64,000 nucleotides of DNA from Symsagittifera roscoffensis (GCF_963678635.1 NC_087062.1:64701253-64765252); one strand, 5' to 3'; shown: positions 10,624 through 22,175, numbered from the stretch's first letter. Notes: generated from the sequence alone by a model not told the origin. A program made the numbers and translations.

Positions 10624-11690
10624 TGAGAGTGATAAACGATACGGATGTTTTATTGGAAATCAATTTAAGGAGTCTGTTGATGTAAAGTCGTCACATAGAA
10701 AAAAAAAATTATCACGATAATAACTTTCAGAACCCTTAGCTGAGGGTTTTGTAAGGTTTTCGAAGCAGTACTATTTAAGTTAACGCGTATGGTTTATCGG
10801 TTAAACTCAACGACTTTACGGCGAAACGGTAGTAGTAACGGTCGCGGCGGTATGCGGCCGAAAACGGGGCGAGCCGAGCAAATTTTTAAAGTTTATCCAA
10901 CCACTGGAGGAAACCGAGGTAGGGATTCACTCAAAAAAATTGCTCGACACGATTGACGGTTAAAACGGTTGAACGGGCGAGACGAAAACGGTGTTTTCCG
11001 ATTTTGCTCTAAATTCGGGCAAAAAAAATAAAAAATTTTTTTTGTCAGTGAAAGTTTTGGGAAAAGTTGGAATAACCTTTTTTTTTGAAAATTTTAATTC
11101 AATTTTTTTGCGACAATTTTTTTGAAAATTTTCTGAATTGTTTTTTTTTCACAAAATTTTTTGGGTTCGAGACTATCCTGGGGTAATAGGGTACTGGGTA
11201 TGAGCTGGGATTATATATCTAGTACGGTCTTAATCGGTTTGCAATTAACAACATCGTATGAAATTTTATAGCACTGATAATCAAAAAAGTAGCACTTTTT
11301 TTTCGATTAAAAAACTAGCACAAATTAGATTCTAAAAGTTAGTTGAAAGCACAGATTCGATCTTACAAGTTTTTTGCAGGTAGTTCACCGGGCCTGAGTC
11401 CAAAAGTACACGAAGATTCCACAAAAAAACCACTTTCCGCCTTGTGTGATTTCGGCCTTCTGGCTTGTCGGCTTTGTTTTGACTAGTGGTCGTTTCCCCG
11501 TTTTTGACTTGAGGTCACACGAAATTGTGGGGGGTCCTCGATTCGGAGGTTGAGGTCGCACAAATTTGTGCAGGGGTAGATCCTTGATTCAGTTTGAGGT
11601 CGCACAAAACTGTGTTTGGCTCGGTCCTTCTTTATCTTGTGGAAGTAGGCACCATACACACTCACACTCACTTGCGATGCTGTTACAAAT
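10624..11690 (-). promoter_or_regulatory. BEL 5' leader with direct-repeat palindromes
   Basis: About 1 kb of non-coding leader between primer-binding site and accessory frame. Near 11511-11620 a short module (GAGGTCGCACAAA..TTGTG) is repeated three times at ~45-50 bp spacing; the middle one contains the perfect palindrome GCACAAATTTGTGC. A GTGAGTGTGAGTG stretch just after the primer-binding site (about 11662-11675) offers 5' splice-site-like sequences. The short open frame 11483-11671 has no ATG and changes length between units, so I do not call it a gene. Confidence 0.5.
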
Positions 11691-11708
11691 TCCCGAGTCG
11701 CGGCACCA
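11691..11708 (-). other. BEL primer-binding site
   Basis: TGGTGCCGCGACTCGGGA on the - strand, 3 bp inside the 5' LTR. It begins with TGG, complementary to a tRNA CCA end. The cognate tRNA was not identified. Copies lie at 15777-15794 and at the equivalent position in unit 3. Confidence 0.8.
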
Positions 11709-11711
11709 AAA

Positions 11712-12171
11712 TATTCTGGCCTTTTTTATAACTTTTTTATAATTTATAAAAACAGGAAACAGAATCGGTTTAATTCAAAAGAATCAATAAACGGCGAATT
11801 TTAGTAATTTTTTATTGCACGGAATTAGCAACAACATTACACGTATCAAGATAAAAAGTGCGCTTGTTCATGCCCTGATTTGTGTGATTTATGTGTTTTT
11901 TCACAATGAGTTCATACTTAGTTCACGCAGTTTAATTAACAGAAACTCAATTGCAAACCAATTTTGAACCGATTAAAATATTAGCATTTTATGTTCTGTC
12001 AGGTTCGGCTCAAATAGGATTCTCAAATGAAACGACTTAGGTGAGAATCGAACCCACGCCGAACTCCCCGGAACGCACTATGTATACGCTGAGCTATATC
12101 GCTGATATTGATAAGCAACTATACTGGCTTTATACTATACTTTCATACTTTAATGCTATGTAGCATTAACA
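11712..12171 (-). repeat. BEL 5' LTR, unit 1
   Basis: 460 bp, nearly identical to the 3' LTR and to the LTRs at 15798 and 19887. It is followed by CTTTA (target duplication) and by the 44-bp flank that is repeated behind each copy. Confidence 0.9.
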
Positions 12172-12215
12172 CTTTACCTTTATTAAGTACCCAGAGTGAA
12201 TGAAACTTCTTAAGT
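12172..12215. repeat. 44-bp flanking segment copied with the BEL unit
   Basis: It begins with the target duplication CTTTA and ends ..CTTCTTAAGT. It recurs at 16258-16301 and 20348-20391, always behind an LTR. In the first two places it jumps directly into the middle of gag (CTCTGGTTGTCC); at the third it runs into unique DNA. It is therefore original flanking DNA included in the duplicated unit. Confidence 0.9.
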
Positions 12216-12473
12216 CTCTGGTTGTCCAAATTTCCTCTCTAGAGTTTTCAAAGCGTCCTTGTAGAATACTCCACTGTAAGCGAATTCGGCAATTGCATTC
12301 TTCGCTTTGCCTGAAACGAGAGTTTTGAGGTATGTCAATTTGACATCATCACTTAAAACTTTTGCATCGATTGCACTTTTGAACTGACCAAACCATTCAG
12401 GCCACTGCAATGGATTTCCGTCGAAAGAAGACAATTTCCATTCAGGCAAGGGACCTTTCTGGCTCAGTGTCAA
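12216..12473 (-). pseudogene. BEL gag C-domain fragment, unit 2
   Basis: The first ~85 residues of the DUF1759-like domain, identical to those at 8385 downward and cut off at the unit junction. The sequence beyond it is the 44-bp flank. Confidence 0.85.
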
Positions 12474-12551
12474 GATTTCAGCTAGATCTTGATTTGTGAT
12501 TGGTTTACTGTTCGAGGACGTAAATGGGCCATATTGTTTGTTCTCATTTGT

Positions 12552-13661
12552 TTAAGGCGCCATCAGCGGTTTTGAATAGATTGCGGCGTCTAAAGCTTTA
12601 GGATCACCGACATAAAAAGTTGTTCCTCCGCTAGAGAACGGTTGAACATTCGATGGCTGTGTGACATAATATGAGTTAGGGGAGAAGGTGACTGTTGGAG
12701 GATTTAGAGGACCAACGTTAGTTGGTAAAAGCGGTTGGTACACAAAATTTGCGGAATTACTTGGGAAAAAGGTTTGTTGAGCAATGGGCATTGAGCTCGT
12801 CGGGATATTACAATGATGAAAACTACTCTGCATCAAAGGGTTGTAGTTGTATAGGTTGGTCAAAGGTAGCTGTTCCTGTGAATCATACGTACTGTTTAAC
12901 TTTGGATTTGGCAAGCGGACACTTGTATTTGATGTATGAGGGACGTTAACACTCTGAGAGTTTATACACGTGGTTTCGAAATAATCAGCAAATGGATGTG
13001 AGTTATTAATCATCGTCAGATTTCGACTGAAAGGCGGTTCAATATTTGAAAATGACAAGAACTCGGAAGCTGGTTCCAGATTGACACTTTGGACTGGGGC
13101 CACGGGCTGAACTATCTCCTGAGTTGGGAATTGAGTGTTCACCCAACTTCTTGTCCTGTCTTCCTCCGTTTGGTTCTCCTGAACGGCCATTGCCAATTTC
13201 GATCTGCTACGACGAAATTCACAAATTTCAGAGGCGTCTTCCAGATATTCAGCCTCTTCGATAGTTGCTTCAGCTAGCTTTTGACGGCTTTCCTCTACAA
13301 CCACATCAAGATCAAGTTGACCCTTCATCGACTGAATCTGGATCTCTTGCTTTTTCAAACGAAGCTTAGCCTCTACTTGGCGTTCAACTTCCTCGCGTCT
13401 AATTTTTGCAAGGGCTGCTTCTCTTCGACGCTCACTCGAAGTCATTGATGCAATCTTAGAACGCTGTGAAAGGGGTTTCTTGGAACGGACGGATTCGCTT
13501 GGCGTTGGGGTTCGTGCAGTTGCTACCTGGTCCTCTTGATGTTTAAATTGAAAGTAATTTTTAGCTAGACCTAATACATCGTCATGTTTTGCAGTGGTAG
13601 ATCCTAGGTAAAACTCAAGTTGATTTATTGTTTCAGCAGCATTGTTGCTGTGCATAGACAA
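12552..13661 (-). pseudogene. BEL gag N-terminal region, unit 2
   Basis: 369 codons, differing from unit 1 at only a couple of residues (Ser to Asn in EFLSFSNIEP, Glu to Asp in STYDSQ). The same TAA ends it. There is no downstream pol in this unit, so it is a passive duplicate. Confidence 0.85.
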
Positions 13662-13727
13662 AGATTTAAGCTCATCATTTTTCTCTATAATTTTTTGTAA
13701 GCAAATGCTAGATTTTTCTATGTACGT

Positions 13728-13916
13728 TTAAATTTTAGCTGGTCTATCATTCGCACTTATATATTCCGTAATTTTGGCATGGTAATCGAAAAGATTTGTT
13801 TCTAACTCTTTCCTGCCAAGATAAATTTTGTTTAGCTTCTGGCCGAGATCAAGCTCCATTTCGAAATATTTGTTTTTAAATAAGAGCAAAAAAATAGTGT
13901 CGGTTGACGGAATCAA
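13728..13916 (-). pseudogene. Predicted BEL gag N terminus, unit 2
   Basis: Same 62-codon segment as at 9640-9828, with the same in-frame TAA separating it from the rest of gag. Confidence 0.55.
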
Positions 13917-14063
13917 ACTAGAGTCAATTCAAGTAGCCGCGTCCTATACCGAACGAGAGGATCCTCGCAAAACCCTTACAATTCTCGTTGCCTACGGAAC
14001 AGAAGGACAACAAACTACAAGATTGAAAATAAAGATAAATTTAACTAATGGAAAAAAAACAAA

Positions 14064-14711
14064 TCAAGATTTATAATGCCTAACAAAAGTTAAATATTCT
14101 TCAACTGTTGTCATCTGTGAAATCTTTCGCTTATCTGCTTTTCTTTTCCTTGAACTTGGTCGACGACTTTTAATTTTATTGATAAATTTGGACAGATTGG
14201 GGAAGTAACGTCGAATGATTCTCAAATTTTTTATTTCTAAAAACGCCGGAGGATGAATTAATTTAAGCTTACGAATTAATTCTTTAGTGCTAGCTTTTCT
14301 TTTTGATATTAAATGTTTGGTCACATTAATTGTTAATATTCCTGTTTTAACCAAACGTCCGTAAATATTAGGGGTATTTTGACGGTGTACGTAAATAATG
14401 GCTGATATTTTGTTTTTATATTCTTTTAAAATTTTAATCAGACTTTCTGGTGTAAGTGGGTTATCGTTGTTTGATCTATGCTTGCTCAATGAATTATTTA
14501 TAACATTGTGCCAAATTATAAAGTTTTTCTCTATCATACATTTTGGGGAATTGCTTAAAAGATATTGAACAGTCTTTTGCCGGTTATTTGCATTCAAATT
14601 AAAGCTTAAACCTGGAACTGCTTTAAAAGTGTCGTCGAGGCGTTTTTGTAGAGTTGATGGTAATGTATTTACGGACTGATGGAGAGATTTCGCAGCAATG
14701 ATGAACACCAT
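14064..14711 (-). CDS. Accessory frame of the BEL element, unit 2
   Basis: 215 codons, identical to the frame at 9976-10623 except for one Arg to Gln change (YVHRQNTPN). The frame remains fully open. It has its own LTR (15798-16257) and leader upstream on the - strand, so it could in principle be transcribed independently of the full element. Function unknown; see the first copy for the motif description. Confidence 0.55.
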   Translation of the reverse strand: MVFIIAAKSLHQSVNTLPSTLQKRLDDTFKAVPGLSFNLNANNRQKTVQYLLSNSPKCMIEKNFIIWHNVINNSLSKHRSNNDNPLTPESLIKILKEYKNKISAIIYVHRQNTPNIYGRLVKTGILTINVTKHLISKRKASTKELIRKLKLIHPPAFLEIKNLRIIRRYFPNLSKFINKIKSRRPSSRKRKADKRKISQMTTVEEYLTFVRHYKS

Positions 14712-15776
14712 TGAGAGTGATAAACGATACGGATGTTTTATTGGAAATCAATTTAAGGAGTCTGTTGATGTAAAGTCGTCACATAGAAAAAAAAAATTAT
14801 CACGATAATAACTTTCAGAACCCTTAGCTGAGGGTTTTGTAAGGTTTTCGAAGCAGTACTATTTAAGTTAACGCGTATGGTTTATCGGTTAAACTCAACG
14901 ACTTTACGGCGAAACGGTAGTAGTAACGGTCGCGGCGGTATGCGGCCGAAAACGGGGCGAGCCGAGCAAATTTTTAAAGTTTATCCAACCACTGGAGGAA
15001 ACCGAGGTAGGGATTCACTCAAAAAAATTGCTCGACACGATTGACGGTTAAAACGGTTGAACGGGCGAGACGAAAACGGTGTTTTCCGATTTTGCTCTAA
15101 ATTCGGGCAAAAAAAATAAAAAATTTTTTCTGTCAGTGAAAGTTTTGGGAAAAGTTGGAATAACCTTTTTTTTTGAAAATTTTAATTCAATTTTTTTGCG
15201 ACAATTTTTTTGAAAATTTTCTGAATTGTTTTTTTTTCACAAAATTTTTTGGGTTCGAGACTATCCTGGGGTAATAGGGTACTGGGTATGAGCTGGGATT
15301 ATATATCTAGTAAGGTCTTAATCGGTTTGCAATTAACAACATCGTATGAAATTTTATAGCACTGATAATCAAAAAAGTAGCACTTTTTTTTCGATTAAAA
15401 AACTAGCACAAATTAGATTCTAAAAGTTAGTTGAAAGCACAGATTCGATCTTACAAGTTTTTTGCAGGTAGTTCACCGGGCCTGAGTCCAAAAGTACACG
15501 AAGATTCCACAAAAAAACCACTTTCCGCCTTGTGTGATTTCGGCCTTCTGGCTTGTCGGCTTTGTTTTGACTAGTGGTCGTTTCCCCGTTTTTGACTTGG
15601 TCACACGAAATTGTGGGGGGTCCTCGATTCGGAGGTTGAGGTCGCACAAATTTGTGCAGGGGTAGATCCTTGATTCAGTTTGAGGTCGCACAAAACTGTG
15701 TTTGGCTCGGTCCTTCTTTATCTTGTGGAAGTAGGCACCATACACACTCACACTCACTTGCGATGCTGTTACAAAT

Positions 15777-15794
15777 TCCCGAGTCGCGGCACCA
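15777..15794 (-). other. BEL primer-binding site, unit 2
   Basis: Same 18-bp sequence as at 11691-11708, next to the LTR at 15798. Confidence 0.75.
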
Positions 15795-15797
15795 AAA

Positions 15798-16257
15798 TAT
15801 TCTGGCCTTTTTTATAACTTTTTTATAATTTATAAAAACAGGAAACAGAATCGGTTTAATTCAAAAGAATCAATAAACGGCGAATTTTAGTAATTTTTTA
15901 TTGCACGGAATTAGCAACAACATTACACGTATCAAGATAAAAAGTGCGCTTGTTCATGCCCTGATTTGTGTGATTTATGTGTTTTTTCACAATGAGTTCA
16001 TACTTAGTTCACGCAGTTTAATTAACAGAAACTCAATTGCAAACCAATTTTGAACCGATTAAAATATTAGCATTTTATGTTCTGTCAGGTTCGGCTCAAA
16101 TAGGATTCTCAAATGAAACGACTTAGGTGAGAATCGAACCCACGCCGAACTCCCCGGAACGCACTATGTATACGCTGAGCTATATCGCTGATATTGATAA
16201 GCAACTATACTGGCTTTATACTATACTTTCATACTTTAATGCTATGTAGCATTAACA
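15798..16257 (-). repeat. BEL LTR, unit 2
   Basis: 460 bp, followed by CTTTA and the 44-bp flank, which then joins unit 3 at 16302. It contains the tRNA-like segment at about 16119-16190. Confidence 0.9.
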
Positions 16258-16301
16258 CTTTACCTTTATTAAGTACCCAGAGTGAATGAAACTTCTTAAG
16301 T

Positions 16302-16559
16302 CTCTGGTTGTCCAAATTTCCTCTCTAGAGTTTTCAAAGCGTCCTTGTAGAATACTCCACTGTAAGCGAATTCGGCAATTGCATTCTTCGCTTTGCCTGA
16401 AACGAGAGTTTTGAGGTATGTCAATTTGACATCATCACTTAAAACTTTTGCATCGATTGCACTTTTGAACTGACCAAACCATTCAGGCCACTGCAATGGA
16501 TTTCCGTCGAAAGAAGACAATTTCCATTCAGGCAAGGGACCTTTCTGGCTCAGTGTCAA
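16302..16559 (-). pseudogene. BEL gag C-domain fragment, unit 3
   Basis: Same fragment as 12216-12473, cut off at the junction with the 44-bp flank. Confidence 0.85.
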
Positions 16560-16637
16560 GATTTCAGCTAGATCTTGATTTGTGATTGGTTTACTGTTCG
16601 AGGACGTAAATGGGCCATATTGTTTGTTCTCATTTGT

Positions 16638-17747
16638 TTAAGGCGCCATCAGCGGTTTTGAATAGATTGCGGCGTCTAAAGCTTTAGGATCACCGACATA
16701 AAAAGTTGTTCCTCCGCTAGAGAACGGTTGAACATTCGATGGCTGTGTGACATAATATGAGTTAGGGGAGAAGGTGACTGTTGGAGGATTTAGAGGACCA
16801 ACGTTAGTTGGTAAAAGCGGTTGGTACACAAAATTTGCGGAATTACTTGGGAAAAAGGTTTGTTGAGCAATGGGCATTGAGCTCGTCGGGATATTACAAT
16901 GATGAAAACTACTCTGCATCAAAGGGTTGTAGTTGTATAGGTTGGTCAAAGGTAGCTGTTCCTGTGACTCATACGTACTGTTTAACTTTGGATTTGGCAA
17001 GCGGACACTTGTATTTGATGTATGAGGGACGTTAACACTCTGAGAGTTTATACACGTGGTTTCGAAATAATCAGCAAATGGATGTGAGTTATTAATCATC
17101 GTCAGATTTCGACTGAAAGGCGGTTCAATACTTGAAAATGACAAGAACTCGGAAGCTGGTTCCAGATTGACACTTTGGACTGGGGCCACGGGCTGAACTA
17201 TCTCCTGAGTTGGGAATTGAGTGTTCACCCAACTTCTTGTCCTGTCTTCCTCCGTTTGGTTCTCCTGAACGGCCATTGCCAATTTCGATCTGCTACGACG
17301 AAATTCACAAATTTCAGAGGCGTCTTCCAGATATTCAGCCTCTTCGATAGTTGCTTCAGCTAGCTTTTGACGGCTTTCCTCTACAACCACATCAAGATCA
17401 AGTTGACCCTTCATCGACTGAATCTGGATCTCTTGCTTTTTCAAACGAAGCTTAGCCTCTACTTGGCGTTCAACTTCCTCGCGTCTAATTTTTGCAAGGG
17501 CTGCTTCTCTTCGACGCTCACTCGAAGTCATTGATGCAATCTTAGAACGCTGTGAAAGGGGTTTCTTGGAACGGACGGATTCGCTTGGCGTTGGGGTTCG
17601 TGCAGTTGCTACCTGGTCCTCTTGATGTTTAAATTGAAAGTAATTTTTAGCTAGACCTAATACATCGTCATGTTTTGCAGTGGTAGATCCTAGGTAAAAC
17701 TCAAGTTGATTTATTGTTTCAGCAGCATTGTTGCTGTGCATAGACAA
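16638..17747 (-). pseudogene. BEL gag N-terminal region, unit 3
   Basis: 369 codons with the same protein sequence as unit 1. It is ended by the same TAA. No pol follows in this unit. Confidence 0.85.
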
Positions 17748-17813
17748 AGATTTAAGCTCATCATTTTTCTCTATAATTTTTTGTAAGCAAATGCTAGATT
17801 TTTCTATGTACGT

Positions 17814-18002
17814 TTAAATTTTAGCTGGTCTATCATTCGCACTTATATATTCCGTAATTTTGGCATGGTAATCGAAAAGATTTGTTTCTAACTCTTTCCT
17901 GCCAAGATAAATTTTGTTTAGCTTCTGGCCGAGATCAAGCTCCATTTCGAAATATTTGTTTTTAAATAAGAGCAAAAAAATAGTGTCGGTTGACGGAATC
18001 AA
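17814..18002 (-). pseudogene. Predicted BEL gag N terminus, unit 3
   Basis: Same 62-codon segment and same terminating TAA as units 1 and 2. Confidence 0.55.
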
Positions 18003-18149
18003 ACTAGAGTCAATTCAAGTAGCCGCGTCCTATACCGAACGAGAGGATCCTCGCAAAACCCTTACAATTCTCGTTGCCTACGGAACAGAAGGACAACAAA
18101 CTACAAGATTGAAAATAAAGATAAATTTAACTAATGGAAAAAAAACAAA

Positions 18150-18797
18150 TCAAGATTTATAATGCCTAACAAAAGTTAAATATTCTTCAACTGTTGTCAT
18201 CTGTGAAATCTTTCGCTTATCTGCTTTTCTTTTCCTTGAACTTGGTCGACGACTTTTAATTTTATTGATAAATTTGGACAGATTGGGGAAGTAACGTCGA
18301 ATGATTCTCAAATTTTTTATTTCTAAAAACGCCGGAGGATGAATTAATTTAAGCTTACGAATTAATTCTTTAGTGCTAGCTTTTCTTTTTGATATTAAAT
18401 GTTTGGTCACATTAATTGTTAATATTCCTGTTTTAACCAAACGTCCGTAAATATTAGGGGTATTTCGACGGTGTACGTAAATAATGGCTGATATTTTGTT
18501 TTTATATTCTTTTAAAATTTTAATCAGACTTTCTGGTGTAAGTGGGTTATCGTTGTTTGATCTATGCTTGCTCAATGAATTATTTATAACATTGTGCCAA
18601 ATTATAAAGTTTTTCTCTATCATACATTTTGGGGAATTGCTTAAAAGATATTGAACAGTCTTTTGCCGGTTATTTGCATTCAAATTAAAGCTTAAACCTG
18701 GAACTGCTTTAAAAGTGTCGTCGAGGCGTTTTTGTAGAGTTGATGGTAATGTATTTACGGACTGATGGAGAGATTTCGCAGCAATGATGAACACCAT
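18150..18797 (-). CDS. Accessory frame of the BEL element, unit 3
   Basis: 215 codons, same protein as unit 1. It has an intact LTR and leader upstream on its own strand (19887-20347). Function unknown. Confidence 0.55.
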   Translation of the reverse strand: MVFIIAAKSLHQSVNTLPSTLQKRLDDTFKAVPGLSFNLNANNRQKTVQYLLSNSPKCMIEKNFIIWHNVINNSLSKHRSNNDNPLTPESLIKILKEYKNKISAIIYVHRRNTPNIYGRLVKTGILTINVTKHLISKRKASTKELIRKLKLIHPPAFLEIKNLRIIRRYFPNLSKFINKIKSRRPSSRKRKADKRKISQMTTVEEYLTFVRHYKS

Positions 18798-19886
18798 TGA
18801 GAGTGATAAACGATACGGATGTTTTATTGGAAATCAATTTAAGGAGTCTGTTGATGTAAAGTCGTCACATAGAAAAAAAAAATTATCACGATAATAACTT
18901 TCAGAACCCTTAGCTGAGGGTTTTGTAAGGTTTTCGAAGCAGTACTATTTAAGTTAACGCGTATGGTTTATCGGTTAAACTCAACGACTTTACGGCGAAA
19001 CGGTAGTAGTAACGGTCGCGGCGGTATGCGGCCGAAAACGGGGCGAGCCGAGCAAATTTTTAAAGTTTATCCAACCACTGGAGGAAACCGAGGTAGGGAT
19101 TCACTCAAAAAAATTGCTCGACACGATTGACGGTTAAAACGGTTGAACGGGCGAGACGAAAACGGTGTTTTCCGATTTTGCTCTAAATTCGGGCAAAAAA
19201 AATAAAAAAATTTTTTTGTCAGTGAAAGTTTTGGGAAAAGTTGGAATAACCTTTTTTTTTGAAAATTTTAATTCAATTTTTTTGCGACAATTTTTTTGAA
19301 AATTTTCTGAATTGTTTTTTTTTTCACAAAATTTTTTGGGTTCGAGACTATCCTGGGGTAATAGGGTACTGGGTATGAGCTGGGATTATATATCTAGTAC
19401 GGTCTTAATCGGTTTGCAATTAACAACATCGTATGAAATTTTATAGCACTGATAATCAAAAAAGTAGCACTTTTTTTTCGATTAAAAAACTAGCACAAAT
19501 TAGATTCTAAAAGTTAGTTGAAAGCACAGATTCGATCTTACAAGTTTTTTGCAGGTAGTTCACCGGGCCTGAGTCCAAAAGTACACGAAGATTCCACAAA
19601 AAAACCACTTTCCGCCTTGTGTGATTTCGGCCTTCTGGCTTGTCGGCTTTGTTTTGACTAGTGGTCGTTTCCCCGTTTTTGACTTGAGGTCACACGAAAT
19701 TGTGGGGGGTCCTCGATTCGGAGGTTGAGGTCGCACAAATTTGTGCAGGGGTAGATCCTTGATTCAGTTTGAGGTCGCACAAAACTGTGTTTGGCTCGGT
19801 CCTTCTTTATCTTGTGGAAGTAGGCACCATACACACTCACACTCACTTGCGATGCTGTTACAAATTCCCGAGTCGCGGCACCAAAA

Positions 19887-20347
19887 TATTCTGGCCTTTT
19901 TTATAACTTTTTTATAATTTATAAAAACAGGAAACAGAATCGGTTTAATTCAAAAGAATCAATAAACGGCGAATTTTAGTAATTTTTTATTGCACGGAAT
20001 TAGCAACAACATTACACGTATCAAGATAAAAAGTGGGCTTGTTCATGCCCTGATTTCTGTGATTTATGTGTTTTTTCACAATGAGTTCATACTTAGTTCA
20101 ACGCAGTTTAATTAACAGAAACTCAATTGCAAACCAATTTTGAACCGATTAAAATATTAGCATTTTATGTTCTGTCAGGTTCGGCTCAAATAGGATTCTC
20201 AAATGAAACGACTTAGGTGAGAATCGAACCCACGCCGAACTCCCCGGAACGCACTATGTATACGCTGAGCTATATCGCTGATATTGATAAGCAACTATAC
20301 TGGCTTTATACTATACTTTCATACTTTAATGCTATGTAGCATTAACA
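19887..20347 (-). repeat. BEL LTR, unit 3 (outermost)
   Basis: 461 bp, with one extra A in the TTCAACGCAG stretch. It is followed by CTTTA at 20348-20352. Confidence 0.9.
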
Positions 20348-20391
20348 CTTTACCTTTATTAAGTACCCAGAGTGAATGAAACTTCTTAAGT

Positions 20392-21343
20392 ACGGGACAT
20401 GCTTGAAAGTTGCATGATTATGTTTGTTTTTTTTTTCGTACGGAAAATGTAAGTGAGTATTTCAACCTTTCAATTACTCTTAAAATTGTTTGGCTGTGTT
20501 CATAACCGACAAAACTGGATGTGATTCCACTTATTTATCTTAGTCAAAGTCGTTAATCTATAGTTTAATTGATTAACAGGTCATTTATGTTTGACCTTGA
20601 TACTTTCATTCTTTCCGGTGGAAAGAAAGCTCTGTCACTTATAAATTTTTTAATATTCAGATTAATTCACTTATATCCTTTCATTTTTTTATTGCGTAAA
20701 ATAGAATTAGCTGTAACTAGGTAACATTTTATCAAAGACGACGACTCTGGTTATTGGTAAACTTTGAGCCACTAAAGCTGCAAAAGTCTTGCGCTGAGAC
20801 ATGATCTTTTCGGTTACATCCCCCCTTAATGATGAAAAGCTAAGAAACTTCATATAATTTCTTTAGTAATATCAACAAATAGAGTAAAAAAATATGGGCA
20901 GACCAAAATGAGGCAATGTCTTCCGAAAATGACTCAAAAAGGTTTCTTTCCGTAGTTTTTTCTCCGCATGCATTTGCACAAAGATGAACCCAAACGCCGA
21001 CGATTGATACCTCAATGTCGCTTGTATTATTCTCTTTTCTCGCAATGGGCAACCGGGTCCACCACGCTAAATATGTATAACTATGAGATTTTTATAAAAA
21101 ATTCTGAGATGGGGGGGGGGGGGGTTGTAGGATGTTCAACCCGCGTACGTACCAAACTAGTTTTTTGTCCCCAAAAAATCCACTGCTTTGTGCTTTGGAT
21201 ACGACCAATTTTTATCATTTTTTCGTTGTGAAAAAAAAACTTTCGGTGAATTTGACAATTCGACATTTTTCTCGCAATCTGGCTCGGATTTTGCAGCACC
21301 CATTCACATACCTCTTATAAATAGTTGTTCCAGTCGACAACTG
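20392..21343. other. Unique AT-rich DNA, no gene seen
   Basis: No frame here has a recognisable product. The only landmark is a run of about 14 G at 21112-21124, a likely weak spot for sequencing. Confidence 0.6.
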
Positions 21344-21548
21344 GGCTCTTTTTCCTTCCCCCCCCCCACACCTCACACAAGTATCAATTTTATAGTCTAA
21401 GGGGTGGTTTTACAAGGTTAATTATGAAGATCAAATATGTTTGACATGGTCTAATTAGTCTGCATGTCAATTTTTATGACAATTGGACAATGTGAACAGT
21501 AATTTGAATTATAAAAAATTGCAGGTGGGGGGAAAAGGAAAAAGAGCC
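21344..21548. mobile_element. MITE copy C, same family as 2119-2319
   Basis: Inverted-repeat ends GGCTCTTTTTCC plus C tract and GGAAAAAGAGCC. The flanks are GACAACTG and GACAAATG (7 of 8 match). The interior matches copy A in the same orientation. Confidence 0.8.
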
Positions 21549-21801
21549 GACAAATGCAGATGGGTTCATGCCGAGTTCTCGTGTTCAAAATAGAATTAAC
21601 TAATTTCAGAACTGTGCGGCTTATGGCACGAGTTATTTTATTTTATTTTTGTTGCACTTTTTATTTTGAGGAAAAAAATTGGCTGACTGTACAAATCTGT
21701 TTTTGTTTCCTGTGATTAGGTCACTGAATGATGCATTTTTGTTTTTCTGATCTGCTCCGCCCATTTTCGGTTTGCTGATACATCGATTTATCACCGTGAA
21801 C

Positions 21802-22175
21802 CAGGGGCGGACCCAGGGGGGCGGATTTTCAATAAAATATTCAAAAATTTTGACGACCTTTTTTTTAGGTCGACCAAATTGATTTTCCGAGCTTTCCTAA
21901 AGCACTAAAAGACGCAGTTTTGACCGAATTTTTAGCGCCGCACGCAAAGTTTTGAAAAAACAGGTCAAAAAAACCGTTTTTGGGCTTTTTTTGGAAAATT
22001 TTTAATAAAAAATCGGGTTTTTTTTTGGTGCGCGCTCCCCCCTCAAAGTAAGTATATAATCGCGCCAAAGGTGCCTTTAGAAAAATTTTTGGTTCCATCA
22101 CCAAATAAGAATACCTCAAAATAGTACAAAGGGTCGAATCCTTGAGGGAAAAGGGCGTCCGCCCCCCCCCTTGCC
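21802..22175. mobile_element. hAT-like non-autonomous element, CAGGGGCGGA type
   Basis: It starts CAGGGGCGGACCCAGGGGGG and ends with a CCGCCCCCCCCC stretch, giving imperfect inverted ends. The internal segment GGTCGACCAAATTGATTTTC recurs in altered form at about 44850 and 45455. No clear target duplication was found, so the ends are approximate. The frame 21865-22119 is inside it and is not a gene. Confidence 0.5.

Larger units (their letters stand above)
3003..12171 (-). mobile_element. BEL/Pao LTR retrotransposon, complete outline, coding capacity broken
   Basis: LTRs lie at 3003-3457 (3') and 11712-12171 (5'), with exact 5-bp target duplications CTTTA at 2998-3002 and 12172-12176. Order on the - strand: 5' LTR, primer-binding site, ~1 kb leader, accessory frame, gag, protease, reverse transcriptase, RNase H, integrase, 3' LTR. 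This domain order, the Pao-type protease/RT block and the DUF1759-like gag domain place it in BEL/Pao. Gag-pol contains at least four stop codons and three frameshifts. LTR divergence is about six substitutions plus a 5-bp indel over ~455 bp, so insertion was fairly recent. Confidence 0.92.
12216..16301 (-). repeat. Tandem BEL unit 2 (5' half of the element plus LTR and flank)
   Basis: 4086 bp, nearly identical to 8128-12215. It starts inside gag (base 12216 corresponds to 8128) and ends with the 44-bp flank. It contains the gag fragment 12216-12473, gag N region 12552-13661, predicted gag start 13728-13916, accessory frame 14064-14711, leader, primer-binding site 15777-15794 and LTR 15798-16257. 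A 2-bp loss at ~15599 accounts for the slightly shorter unit. It has no pol and no second LTR of its own. Confidence 0.92.
16302..20391 (-). repeat. Tandem BEL unit 3
   Basis: 4090 bp with the same content as units 1 and 2: gag fragment 16302-16559, gag N region 16638-17747, predicted gag start 17814-18002, accessory frame 18150-18797, LTR 19887-20347 and 44-bp flank. The flank continues into unique DNA at 20392. Its LTR keeps a G (AAAGTGGGCTTG) shared with the 3' LTR at 3003-3457, where units 1 and 2 have C. That fits unit 3 holding the original outer end of the insertion. Confidence 0.92.

Noticed and set aside
11483-11671. 62-codon frame just after the BEL primer-binding site
   Set aside because: No ATG; it changes length and frame between units because of a 2-bp difference.
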